A stretch of 64,000 nucleotides of DNA. It comes from Candidatus Gastranaerophilales bacterium (GTDB taxonomy: Bacteria; Cyanobacteriota; Vampirovibrionia; Gastranaerophilales; Gastranaerophilaceae). The stretch covers positions 184,342 to 248,341 of the forward strand of contig CANQOQ010000001.1 in the NCBI GenBank assembly GCA_947625495.1. The letters are read 5' to 3'. This document shows positions 1-7,717 of this stretch, in pieces (within the stretch, counting starts at the first letter, position 1; each line of letters opens with the position of its first letter). The position numbers and the translations under genes are program-made. The notes below the pieces were generated by a model that ran no database searches, was not told where the DNA came from, and saw nothing but the letters and a program-made list of their open reading frames with translations.

Positions 1-232
1 GGTTGTTCCCGTTTATGGTCATATCATGTCCGGCTTTTCCCATAGTACAATCCGCCTGAATATTATCTTCCAATACTATTTCACTGTCACCGTTAGTGTT
101 TTGATACTCTTTTAATAAGTCCTCATAACAATTTACTTCGACTGATATAACCGTTTCATTATTAAGAAAAATCAGAATAATAAGTATTATAAGCCTAAGT
201 CTTAATAATCCCCAAATCCTTTTATAAAACAT
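1..232 (-). CDS. Exported beta-helix-like surface protein, N-terminal part (truncated by window edge)
   Basis: An open frame runs from an ATG at 232 off the left edge, giving 77 codons. The first 25 or so residues are a basic start (MFYKRIW) followed by a Leu/Ile-rich stretch, as in a signal peptide. The mature part has a loop resembling the start of right-handed beta-helix or polymorphic outer-membrane repeats: a segment ending in EIVLEDNI, then MTINGNN. That echoes the usual 'ITIDGNG' turn of such proteins. The family call is inference from this short stretch; the remainder is outside the window. It is not obviously in an operon with rarA, whose stop is 88 bases away. Confidence 0.5.
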   Translation of the reverse strand, partial: MFYKRIWGLLRLRLIILIILIFLNNETVISVEVNCYEDLLKEYQNTNGDSEIVLEDNIQADCTMGKAGHDMTINGNN

Positions 233-319
233 AATGCTTCTCAAATTAGTAAATGTACATAATATATAAGACCATTTATTAATTGAGTCATTATCTGTTT
301 ATGGAGTATTATCGGACAA

Positions 320-1639
320 TTATTTTAATTTAGATTTTATCTCTTTAATTTGTTCAAGTTTCGCTTTATATTTAGTTTCAAAACCTTGTTCCGTCGGTTT
401 ATAATATTCTTTGCCTTTAAGAGAATCAGGCAGACACTGCATATTTGTTATTTTATTTTCAAAGTCATGAGCATAAAGATATCCCTTGCCGTAATTTAAC
501 TCTTTCATAAGCTTTGTGGGTGCATTTCTGATATTTAGGGGAACAGGTTCCGATATTTGTTTAATCGCATCTTGTTTTGCCGATTCATAAGCCATATAAA
601 CGGCATTGGATTTAGGTGCCAATGACATATATATTACAGCCTCAGCTAAATGGACACTGCATTCGGGCATACCGATAAAATGGCATGCCTGATAAGCGGC
701 AACGGCAGTTTCAAGTGCGTGCGGGTCGGCAAGCCCTATATCCTCCGCCGCAAATCTCGTTACACGCCTTGCTACATATAAAGGATCTTCTCCCGCTTCA
801 AGCATTCTTGAAAGCCAATATACGGCAGCATCAGGGTCTGAATTTCTCATTGATTTATGCAGAGCCGATATTATATTATAATGTTCCTCTCCGTTCTTAT
901 CATACATTAAAGACTTCTTTGAAATACACTGCTCAAGTATCTCCGTCTTTACGGTAATTTCATTATTCTCATCTATATCACTGTTTAAAATAACTATTTC
1001 CAAGGTGGAAAGAGCATTCCTCGCATCACCGTTAGCAAAAACAGCTATCATATTTAACATTTCATCGGAAATATTTATTTTACTTCCGCCGAATCCTCTT
1101 TTATCCTTAATTGCCCGTTTTAATAACTCAACCAATTCTTCCTGCTTTAAGGGCTGAAGAACAAATACTTTTGAACGGGATAAAAGTGCGCTGTTGACTT
1201 CAAATGAAGGATTCTCGGTAGTTGCTCCAATCAATATAATACTTCCTTTTTCCACAAAAGGGAGGAAAGCATCCTGCTGTGCTTTATTAAATCTATGTAT
1301 TTCATCGACAAAAACAATTGTCTTTTCTCCCAATTTTCTGTTTTCTTCGGCTTGAAGCATAACTGATTTTATTTCCTTTATACCGCTTGTAACTGCCGAA
1401 AAATCTATAAATTGAGATTTTGTTTTTTTAGCTATTATTCTTGCAAGTGTAGTTTTGCCTACCCCGGGAGGTCCCCAAAATATTAATGAAGTTATTTGAT
1501 CATTCTCAATCAGTTTTCTTAAAATTTTACCCTCGCCAATCAAATGTTTTTGACCCGCAAACTCATCTAAAGTTTCAGGTCTTAACCTTGAAGCCAAAGG
1601 CTGATTTAATGTATTAGAAAATATCGATTGCTGTTCCAT
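320..1639 (-). CDS. rarA: Replication-associated recombination protein A (RarA/MgsA), AAA+ ATPase
   Basis: 439 aa, full length for the RarA/MgsA/WRNIP1 family of clamp-loader-like AAA+ ATPases that act at stalled replication forks. Walker A is GPPGVGKT at residues 56-63, Walker B VDEIH at 111-115, and the sensor-1 strand IGATTENPSFE follows near 138-148. The C-terminal half carries the family's tetramerisation region (AEDIGLADPHAL). The start ATG at 1639 has no Shine-Dalgarno sequence. Instead a TGA-TATAAT extended -10 ends exactly 6 nt upstream, so the mRNA is probably leaderless. It lies 16 nt behind a radical SAM gene but seems to have this promoter of its own. Confidence 0.95.
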   Translation of the reverse strand: MEQQSIFSNTLNQPLASRLRPETLDEFAGQKHLIGEGKILRKLIENDQITSLIFWGPPGVGKTTLARIIAKKTKSQFIDFSAVTSGIKEIKSVMLQAEENRKLGEKTIVFVDEIHRFNKAQQDAFLPFVEKGSIILIGATTENPSFEVNSALLSRSKVFVLQPLKQEELVELLKRAIKDKRGFGGSKINISDEMLNMIAVFANGDARNALSTLEIVILNSDIDENNEITVKTEILEQCISKKSLMYDKNGEEHYNIISALHKSMRNSDPDAAVYWLSRMLEAGEDPLYVARRVTRFAAEDIGLADPHALETAVAAYQACHFIGMPECSVHLAEAVIYMSLAPKSNAVYMAYESAKQDAIKQISEPVPLNIRNAPTKLMKELNYGKGYLYAHDFENKITNMQCLPDSLKGKEYYKPTEQGFETKYKAKLEQIKEIKSKLK

Positions 1640-1645
1640 GGCAAT

Positions 1646-1654
1646 ATTATATCA
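1646..1654 (-). promoter_or_regulatory. Extended -10 promoter for leaderless rarA mRNA
   Basis: On the minus strand the bases read TGA TATAAT and are followed by ATTGCC and then the rarA ATG. A 6-nt gap between the -10 hexamer and the ATG puts the expected transcription start on the A of the start codon. No good -35 is visible, which fits an extended -10 promoter. Confidence 0.6.
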
Positions 1655-1655
1655 C

Positions 1656-2426
1656 TTAATTTGATTCACAATTAGACCACTCATGAACGATTCCCTGTTC
1701 TAAACAAAACCTGCAGGCATCGAACGGTTTTTTTAATTTATTTAATTGTTCAACAATCTCTTCCCCGTCTAATTTATAAAAATCTACTTCGGGCGGCAAA
1801 TCCATATTTGTTCCGTATTTCTTATTATAATAATATCTGTAACAATTCTGGCACGGATATAATTTTGACCGCCAGAGATTTACGGCATATTTACTTCCGC
1901 ATATTGTCCAGGATTTTCTTATATCCGAATCACCTTTAGGATTAACCGATTCATAAAATTTCTTTGCTAACTTTACATTCCCGACCTGCATATTATGATC
2001 ATCAATTAAATCAAGAAGTTCACTAAACTTATTTCCTAAAATCGGATATTTAGTTAAATCTATTATTATTTTATTTTCCTTCAATGTATTCCAAAAGTCC
2101 TCTTTCATCTTAGGAAGTAAAATACCATTTGTAACTACGGATATAACAGCCTCAGGGAATGCATTTCTTGCAGCTTTAAGATATAAATTTATATCAGGAT
2201 TTAAAAGAGGCTCTCCTCCCATTATTCTTATTCTCTTTATATATATTTTTTTTGATAAAATATCAAAATCTTTTTTAAATTGTTCTAAGTCAATAAATAT
2301 TTCTTCATCAATTAAATTGCAAAAATGGGAACAATGGTTGCATTTTAAATTGCAATGGTCTGTAATATGTACTTCCACATAACTTATAAAAGGTTTTAAA
2401 CTCTTTTTAAATAAACAATTAAACAT
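1656..2426 (-). CDS. Radical SAM protein with extra C-terminal cysteines
   Basis: 256 aa. The canonical radical SAM cluster CxxxCxxC is C25, C29 and C32 (in TDHCNLKCNHCSHFC), with a fourth nearby cysteine at C36. GGEPLL follows about 45 residues later as the SAM-binding GGEP motif. The C-terminal third has a further set of cysteines (TICGSKY, PCQNC, CRFC), compatible with a SPASM/twitch-like auxiliary Fe-S site. The gene lies 18 nt downstream of a DegT-type aminotransferase and is probably cotranscribed with it, which suggests a role in modifying a sugar or surface glycan. The substrate is unknown; the cofactor assignment is firm, the pathway is inference. Confidence 0.85.
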   Translation of the reverse strand: MFNCLFKKSLKPFISYVEVHITDHCNLKCNHCSHFCNLIDEEIFIDLEQFKKDFDILSKKIYIKRIRIMGGEPLLNPDINLYLKAARNAFPEAVISVVTNGILLPKMKEDFWNTLKENKIIIDLTKYPILGNKFSELLDLIDDHNMQVGNVKLAKKFYESVNPKGDSDIRKSWTICGSKYAVNLWRSKLYPCQNCYRYYYNKKYGTNMDLPPEVDFYKLDGEEIVEQLNKLKKPFDACRFCLEQGIVHEWSNCESN

Positions 2427-2444
2427 AACAAAAATTATAAATCA

Positions 2445-3614
2445 CTATAAATATTTTGTCACAACTTTTTTTATTATTTGCGCAGCCGCTCTGATTGTCT
2501 TTTTATCTGCTAACAGTAAAGTATGAGGGAATGTAATAATTTCATCCGAGATTTTCTTAGCACCGGTGTCATCTTTTTTTATATATAAATTTTTATCGAC
2601 ATTCCATAAAATATAATTGTAAACAAGCGCTCCATAACCGTTTTGAGCAGGAAGTCCCTCTTCATTTAAATCGTGAATTAAATTATGAACACTAACGGGC
2701 TGTTTTAATTTACCAATATCTACCGTAAAAGCGAAATTATAAAAACTTCTGCGCTCTGTTCCGTTTGAGGCTTTTTGAGGTTTTATAACTTCAATATCTT
2801 TAAGTAAATTTTCAAGATATACTGCATTTTGTTCCCGTTTTATGGTTTCCTTTAACAAGTAATCACATTGATTTGATAATATAGCAGCCTGAAATTCATT
2901 TATATTACATTTGTTATAAGGCATAATATAGTCTTTTTCATGGGATTTCGAATATATCGAGCAGCCTATATGGATAAATCTGTCAATTTTTTTCGCTATA
3001 TCATAATTATTTGTAATACAAATACCGCCCTCGCCGGATGTAAGCAGTTTAGACTGCTGAAAGCTAAAGGCACCGATATCTGCAATAGTGCCTGCAGGTT
3101 TATTTTTATATATTGCACCATGCGCATGAGCACAATCTTCTATAACTTTAAGATTATATTTTTGAGCTATTTCAATAATACTTTCCATATCAGCCATTGA
3201 AGAATATAAATGTACGGGAATAATACACTTAGTTTTATCGGTTATAGCTTCTTCAATTTTTTCCGGTGAAATACAATAAGTATCAGGGTCTACATCAACA
3301 AAAACAGGGACAGCCCCGATTTTTGCCACACAAGTTGCGGTAGAAATCCAAGTATATGCGGGAACTATAACTTCATCACCTGATTTTATTCCAAGCGCAT
3401 ATAATGCCGCTTCCAATGCCATTGTTCCGCTGACAGTAACAGATGCGTACTTTGCATTGTGTATATCTAAGAACTTTTTTATAAATTTTATTTCATACCT
3501 GCCCCACCAAGACCAATATTGACTCAAATACGCCTTTATTAATAAAGGAATAACTTCAAAACGGATTATAGGCCAAACGGGTATTTTTAATCTTTTATTT
3601 TTTTTCAATTTCAT
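2445..3614 (-). CDS. DegT/DnrJ/EryC1/StrS-family PLP-dependent sugar aminotransferase
   Basis: 389 aa, normal length for this family, which transaminates keto-sugars bound to nucleotides for polysaccharide or glycan synthesis. The PLP-binding lysine is K189 in SFQQSKLLTSGEGG, the family signature. The PLP ring-stacking region EDCAHAHGA is at 159-167. The substrate cannot be told from sequence. The ATG at 3614 directly follows TATAATAAAGGA, giving a likely leaderless transcript; the TTG two codons later would have better spacing from AAAGGA, so the exact start is uncertain by 2 codons. It is followed by the radical SAM gene in one unit. Confidence 0.9.
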   Translation of the reverse strand: MKLKKNKRLKIPVWPIIRFEVIPLLIKAYLSQYWSWWGRYEIKFIKKFLDIHNAKYASVTVSGTMALEAALYALGIKSGDEVIVPAYTWISTATCVAKIGAVPVFVDVDPDTYCISPEKIEEAITDKTKCIIPVHLYSSMADMESIIEIAQKYNLKVIEDCAHAHGAIYKNKPAGTIADIGAFSFQQSKLLTSGEGGICITNNYDIAKKIDRFIHIGCSIYSKSHEKDYIMPYNKCNINEFQAAILSNQCDYLLKETIKREQNAVYLENLLKDIEVIKPQKASNGTERRSFYNFAFTVDIGKLKQPVSVHNLIHDLNEEGLPAQNGYGALVYNYILWNVDKNLYIKKDDTGAKKISDEIITFPHTLLLADKKTIRAAAQIIKKVVTKYL

Positions 3615-3620
3615 TCCTTT

Positions 3621-3629
3621 ATTATAACA
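3621..3629 (-). promoter_or_regulatory. Extended -10 promoter for the DegT-family gene
   Basis: Minus-strand TGT TATAAT followed by AAAGGA and ATG: the same TGn-TATAAT-N6-ATG arrangement as at rarA, tilS, the 79-aa membrane protein and the acetyltransferase. It sits just downstream of a terminator for the preceding glycosyltransferase gene. Confidence 0.55.
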
Positions 3630-3636
3630 AAAAAAA

Positions 3637-3653
3637 GACCGAAAAATTCGGTC
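3637..3653 (-). terminator. Rho-independent terminator after the GT2 glycosyltransferase
   Basis: GACCGAA-AAA-TTCGGTC forms a 7-bp stem. Read on the minus strand it is followed by a run of eight T. It separates the GT2 gene (3782-4474) from the DegT operon. Confidence 0.85.
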
Positions 3654-3781
3654 AAACAGTTTACGAGTGAGAGTGGAATATGTATAGCATTATAATAATT
3701 GTTTGAACACAAATGAGAAATTAACCTAATGTATATTTTTAAGCACTAGATTATATCAATATAAAATTAAGCAAGTTATCC

Positions 3782-4474
3782 CTAATCGGAGAATCTGAAT
3801 TTAATAAGAGCAAAAATAGCATGAAGACCGTCTTTCCAGTTAATTTTTTTACCTTCATTATGTCCTCTGCCGTTATATGAAATTGCTACTTCTTTAAGTC
3901 TTACTTTTTGCTTCAATATTTTTGCCGTTATCTCCGGTTCAAAATCAAATCTGTCGGATTTTATTGTGATATTTTGTAAAACTTCACGCCTGAATGCCTT
4001 ATAACATGTTTCCATATCAGTAACTGAAGCACCGAATAATATATTTGTCAGAACTGTCAAAAGCTTATTCGCAAGCATATTTTTAAACATAAAATTTTTT
4101 AAATTTTGTTTATCTAAAAACCTTGAGCCGTAAACAACATCTGCTTTATCATTAATAATCAGGGGAAGAAGTTTATTATAATCATCAGGGTTATATTCAA
4201 GATCGGCATCTTGAATAACTGCTATATCACCTGTTATTTCTTTAACGGCAGTTCTTATTGCAGCACCTTTTCCCATGTTTTTATCATGAAAAAGTATTTT
4301 ATATTTGTCCTTTAAATTATCTAAAATTTCGGTAGTTCCGTCACAAGAAGCATCGTCAACAATAATAATTTCTTTATTAAGCCCGGAAAAATCAGCTTCT
4401 TTCACCTTATTAAGCAGCTTTTCCATTGTTTCTTTTTCATTATAAACAGGAATTATTATACTAACTTTTTGCAT
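3782..4474 (-). CDS. Family 2 glycosyltransferase (dolichol-phosphate mannosyltransferase-like)
   Basis: 230 aa, GT-A fold. The N-terminus VSIIIPVYNE is the family start, the nucleotide-binding VDDASCDGT is at 39-47 and the metal-binding DADLEY at 89-94. GKGAAIRTAV near residue 68 is typical of the DPM1/ArnC-like subfamily that transfers a sugar to a polyprenyl phosphate. There is no C-terminal membrane segment, so it is the short soluble form. It is divergent from the HD-GYP gene, with overlapping promoters in the 70-bp gap, and has a terminator of its own at 3637. Confidence 0.88.
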   Translation of the reverse strand: MQKVSIIIPVYNEKETMEKLLNKVKEADFSGLNKEIIIVDDASCDGTTEILDNLKDKYKILFHDKNMGKGAAIRTAVKEITGDIAVIQDADLEYNPDDYNKLLPLIINDKADVVYGSRFLDKQNLKNFMFKNMLANKLLTVLTNILFGASVTDMETCYKAFRREVLQNITIKSDRFDFEPEITAKILKQKVRLKEVAISYNGRGHNEGKKINWKDGLHAIFALIKFRFSD

Positions 4475-4486
4475 AATTTCATTTCT

Positions 4487-4515
4487 CGGACAAATTATAA
4501 AATATATTGTATAAT
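4487..4515 (+). promoter_or_regulatory. Promoter of the HD-GYP / response-regulator operon
   Basis: CGGACA (4487-4492), a 17-nt spacer and a perfect TATAAT (4510-4515). It ends 27 nt before the ATG at 4543, which has its own AAGGA ribosome site. The promoter position argues against the upstream TTG at 4507 as translation start, because that TTG would overlap the -10. Confidence 0.7.
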
Positions 4516-4542
4516 GAATATATAAGTTTGTTAAGGAAGAAT

Positions 4543-6441
4543 ATGAAGGAAAAACATGAAAATAGCTTGGAGGCAGAGTCTTTAGAAAATGCCGAACAGC
4601 TATTAGCAGACTCTATTAAAGATTATTATGCACAAAATCTTAAAAGTGCTGCCGATAAACTCGCTTTAGCTCATAAAATCTTTCTTGCTTTTAAAAATAT
4701 AAACAAAGTTTCTATCTGCCTTTCTTTAACGGGATTAATAAAATATCTTTTAAAAACAGACAGTTATTATAAATCATTACAGCTTCTGGAAGATTCAAAA
4801 TTTCTTGCCGAAAGTACAAATGATAATTTCACCATTGCCGTTAATAAATTTGCTTTTGGTGAAATATATTACCATGAGAACAAATATAATGATGCATTAT
4901 TTTATCTTTCCTTTGCATCAAATAATCTAAATAATATCCCGATACTAAATGTAAGAGCTTTTGAACTCTTAACTCTTATATATATAAGCCTTCAAAATGC
5001 AAAACAAGCTTACGAATATCTTTCTAAAGCAATTGAGTATTCAAAATTATACAATTTAAAAAATTATAGTAAAAAGCTGCATGAGCTATCGGATAATTTT
5101 ATAAGTTTAAATTCAAGCGTAGCATACAATACAATTGAACCCGTAAAAAACAACAAAGATTCAAGACAGAATACCACTTTATTACTGGCTCTTTCTGAAA
5201 TAGCAAGAACGGTTAATGCTGAAGCCAATCTTGATAAGCTGTTAATGACAATAGCAGAGCAGACAAAACTGGTATTAAATGCCGACAGATGCAGTGTTTT
5301 CTTATATGATAAAGAGAAAAATGAATTATGGTCAAAAGTAGCACTGGGGCTTGGAAGTGAAGAAATCCGATTCAGTGCGGATAAGGGGTTTGCCGGTGCA
5401 GTTTTAAAAACAGGCGAAACTATTATTATTAAAGATGCATATAGTGATAATCGTTTTAATAAAGATATTGATAAAAAAACGGGATATAAAACTTATAATT
5501 TAATCTGCATGCCGATTAGAAACATAAAATTTGAAATTATAGGTGTATTTCAAGTTTTAAATAAATTAAACGGCGATTTTAACAGCTCGGATGAAGAAAT
5601 TCTTTTTGCAATAGGTACTAATGCAGGTATTGCTATTGAAAATAACCTGTTGTTTAACATACAGCAAAAAATGCTGGACGAACAGAAAAAATTATTTGAA
5701 GGTTTTATAGATACTTTATCCGCTTCCATTGATGCAAAGGATAAAATAACACTCGGTCACTCTAACAGAGTCAGGTTATATTCTGAATTAATTGCAAATA
5801 AATTAGGGCTAAATCAGGACGTTATTAACATAATATCAAAAGCAGCCAGACTTCATGATATAGGGAAAATAGGAATACGTGATGCCGTTCTTCAAAAGAA
5901 AGGTTCTCTTACAAAAGAAGAATATGAACATATTAAAGAACATGTAAAAATAACTTATGAAATTCTATGCAAAACAAATATTAATTCTTCTTTCAGCGAA
6001 ATAACCGAAATAGCATCATCACACCACGAAAAATATGACGGAACAGGATATTTTAGAGGATTAAAAGGCGAAAATATTCCTTTAGGAGGAAGAATTCTTG
6101 CGGTCAGCGATGTATTTGACGCTATTACATCAGTTCGTCACTACCGTGACAGAATGCCCATTAAAGACGCACTAAAAATAATTGTTGACGGTTCAGATAA
6201 GCATTTTGACTCCAAGATTGTTTCCGCATTCTTAAGTCTGCCTCTTGATATGATTGTTGATATTCTGATAACCGAATATAATCTGAAATTAAATGACAAA
6301 GACAGAAAAACTCTTTCTCCAATAAATTTGAAAGAATTCTTTAATATTTTAAATAAAGAAAAACTCTCATCTTCGGAAGAAAAAATTATAAACACTTTTG
6401 ACGGCTATTATATCAGACAAAATTCAAAGGCAGCCATTTAG
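4543..6441 (+). CDS. TPR-GAF-HD-GYP signalling protein (putative cyclic-di-GMP phosphodiesterase)
   Basis: 632 aa from the ATG at 4543, which follows TTAAGGAAGAAT. Residues 15-190 are helical TPR-like repeats (paired helices with A/Y/L pattern), about 210-370 a GAF domain (ALSEIARTVNAE to AIGTNAGIAIENN), and about 385-560 an HD-GYP domain. HD-GYP residues visible are HSNRV, LHDIGKIGI near 435 and HHEKYDGTGY near 493. The signature GYP triplet is GYF here. There is no membrane segment, so sensing is probably cytoplasmic through GAF and TPR. A NarL-type regulator follows 8 nt later. Phosphodiesterase activity is a family inference. Confidence 0.9.
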   Translation: MKEKHENSLEAESLENAEQLLADSIKDYYAQNLKSAADKLALAHKIFLAFKNINKVSICLSLTGLIKYLLKTDSYYKSLQLLEDSKFLAESTNDNFTIAVNKFAFGEIYYHENKYNDALFYLSFASNNLNNIPILNVRAFELLTLIYISLQNAKQAYEYLSKAIEYSKLYNLKNYSKKLHELSDNFISLNSSVAYNTIEPVKNNKDSRQNTTLLLALSEIARTVNAEANLDKLLMTIAEQTKLVLNADRCSVFLYDKEKNELWSKVALGLGSEEIRFSADKGFAGAVLKTGETIIIKDAYSDNRFNKDIDKKTGYKTYNLICMPIRNIKFEIIGVFQVLNKLNGDFNSSDEEILFAIGTNAGIAIENNLLFNIQQKMLDEQKKLFEGFIDTLSASIDAKDKITLGHSNRVRLYSELIANKLGLNQDVINIISKAARLHDIGKIGIRDAVLQKKGSLTKEEYEHIKEHVKITYEILCKTNINSSFSEITEIASSHHEKYDGTGYFRGLKGENIPLGGRILAVSDVFDAITSVRHYRDRMPIKDALKIIVDGSDKHFDSKIVSAFLSLPLDMIVDILITEYNLKLNDKDRKTLSPINLKEFFNILNKEKLSSSEEKIINTFDGYYIRQNSKAAI

Positions 6442-6449
6442 GAGAATTA

Positions 6450-7103
6450 ATGTATAAAGTATTAATTGTAGAAGATCACGCCCTTATAAGATTCGGATTA
6501 AAAACGGCTTTTGAATCCAAAAATTTTATCGGCGAAATATATGAAGCTTCAACAGGTGAAGAAGCAATAGAAATTGCAAAAAATAAAGATATTGATGTTG
6601 TTATAATGGATTTGGGGCTTCCTTCAATGAACGGTATTGAAACCACCCAAGCAATTAAAAATATTAAAAATGAAATAAAAATAATAATTTTAACCTCGCA
6701 CAGTTCGGAAGAAGAAGTAATAAATTCAATTAAAGCAGGAGCAAGAGCATATTGCTCAAAAGACATTAACCCTGATATTATTGCAGATATTATCCGTTCG
6801 GTTATGGATGGTGCTTTATGGTTTGATTCAAAAGTGTCAAATATAGTATTATCTGCACTTTGTGCCGACAGAAAACTCTTAAATGACAATTCCATGAACA
6901 ACTACAACCTCACAGACAGAGAAAAAGAAGTTATTGAATATATTTGTGAAGGTCTTACAAACAGTGAAATTTCCAAAATATTGGATGTAAGTATAAATAC
7001 CGTTAAGGTTCATGTTTCAAGTATAATACAAAAATTAGGGGTTGAAGACAGAACTCAGGTTGTCGTTAAAGCGTTTAAAGACTTCGCAAAAATAAAGGTA
7101 TAA
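6450..7103 (+). CDS. NarL/FixJ-family response regulator with LuxR-type HTH
   Basis: 217 aa. Receiver domain at 1-120: acidic pair ED at 8-9, phosphoacceptor D54 in VIMDLGLPSMNG, switch threonine in ILTSHS and lysine K104 in AYCSKD. The LuxR/GerE helix-turn-helix at about 150-212 starts LTDREKEVIEYICEGLTN and contains NTVKVHVSSI. It has a strong GGAGAA ribosome site 8 nt after the HD-GYP stop and is certainly cotranscribed. No histidine kinase lies nearby, so its phosphodonor is elsewhere or the GAF-HD-GYP protein signals to it indirectly. The latter is inference from gene order only. Confidence 0.93.
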   Translation: MYKVLIVEDHALIRFGLKTAFESKNFIGEIYEASTGEEAIEIAKNKDIDVVIMDLGLPSMNGIETTQAIKNIKNEIKIIILTSHSSEEEVINSIKAGARAYCSKDINPDIIADIIRSVMDGALWFDSKVSNIVLSALCADRKLLNDNSMNNYNLTDREKEVIEYICEGLTNSEISKILDVSINTVKVHVSSIIQKLGVEDRTQVVVKAFKDFAKIKV

Positions 7104-7105
7104 CT

Positions 7106-7681
7106 ATGAAAGAAAAAGAAACTATCTGCGTATATTGTTCATCAAGCAACTATCTGCCTGAAAAATTTTATAATTTTGCCCAAGAATTCGGTAAAGAATT
7201 GGGTTCTCGCAACTATGATATGGTATATGGCGGCACAGTCGTGGGCATGATGGGCGTTATTGCAAGTAATGCACTTGAAAACGGTGCAAAAGTTACTGGA
7301 GTTATACCGGAGAGAATAGCATCTTTCGGCTTAAAACACCCTGATTTGGCGCAAGTTATAATAACAAAAGATATGAGAGAAAGAAAAGCCAAAATGGAAG
7401 AAATGGGAGATATTTATATTGCACTCCCTGGCGGCTTCGGAACTTTTGAAGAAATATTTGAAATCCTTGTTGCAAAACAACTCGGGTATCATAATAAACC
7501 CATAATCTTCTTTAATTTTGACGGTTACTATGATAACCTGTTTAAGATGTTTGATACTGTTTATAAAAACAACTTTGCAAAAGAGCAAATGAAAAAACTG
7601 TACTATATTGCGGATAATATTGAGGATATGTTTAACTATTTAAAAACTTATACGCCCGAAGAAGTTGTTCTAAAATGGTAA
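7106..7681 (+). CDS. LOG-family protein (cytokinin riboside 5'-monophosphate phosphoribohydrolase-like)
   Basis: 191 aa, typical LOG/TIGR00730 length. The two signature motifs are MRERKAKM (90-97) and PGGFGTFEE (108-116), which form the nucleotide-binding active site in Rossmann-fold LOG enzymes that hydrolyse nucleoside monophosphates (N6-modified AMP in plants and fungi; the substrate in most bacteria is unsettled). VCVYCSSS near the start is also family-typical. It starts 2 nt after the response regulator stop with an AAAGG ribosome site, as the last gene of the operon before a strong terminator. Confidence 0.93.
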   Translation: MKEKETICVYCSSSNYLPEKFYNFAQEFGKELGSRNYDMVYGGTVVGMMGVIASNALENGAKVTGVIPERIASFGLKHPDLAQVIITKDMRERKAKMEEMGDIYIALPGGFGTFEEIFEILVAKQLGYHNKPIIFFNFDGYYDNLFKMFDTVYKNNFAKEQMKKLYYIADNIEDMFNYLKTYTPEEVVLKW

Positions 7682-7690
7682 TACAAAAAA

Positions 7691-7709
7691 GTCAGGCAAA
7701 CAGCCTGAC
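7691..7709. terminator. Bidirectional rho-independent terminator
   Basis: GTCAGGC-AAACA-GCCTGAC forms a 7-bp stem. It is flanked by six A on the left, giving a U-run for the minus-strand helicase gene, and TTTATACTTT on the right for the plus-strand LOG gene. It sits between two convergent genes. Confidence 0.9.
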
Positions 7710-7717
7710 TTTATACT

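Noticed and set aside
4507..4542. Upstream TTG start for the HD-GYP protein
   Set aside because: It overlaps a perfect TATAAT, while the ATG at 4543 has AAGGA at the right distance.
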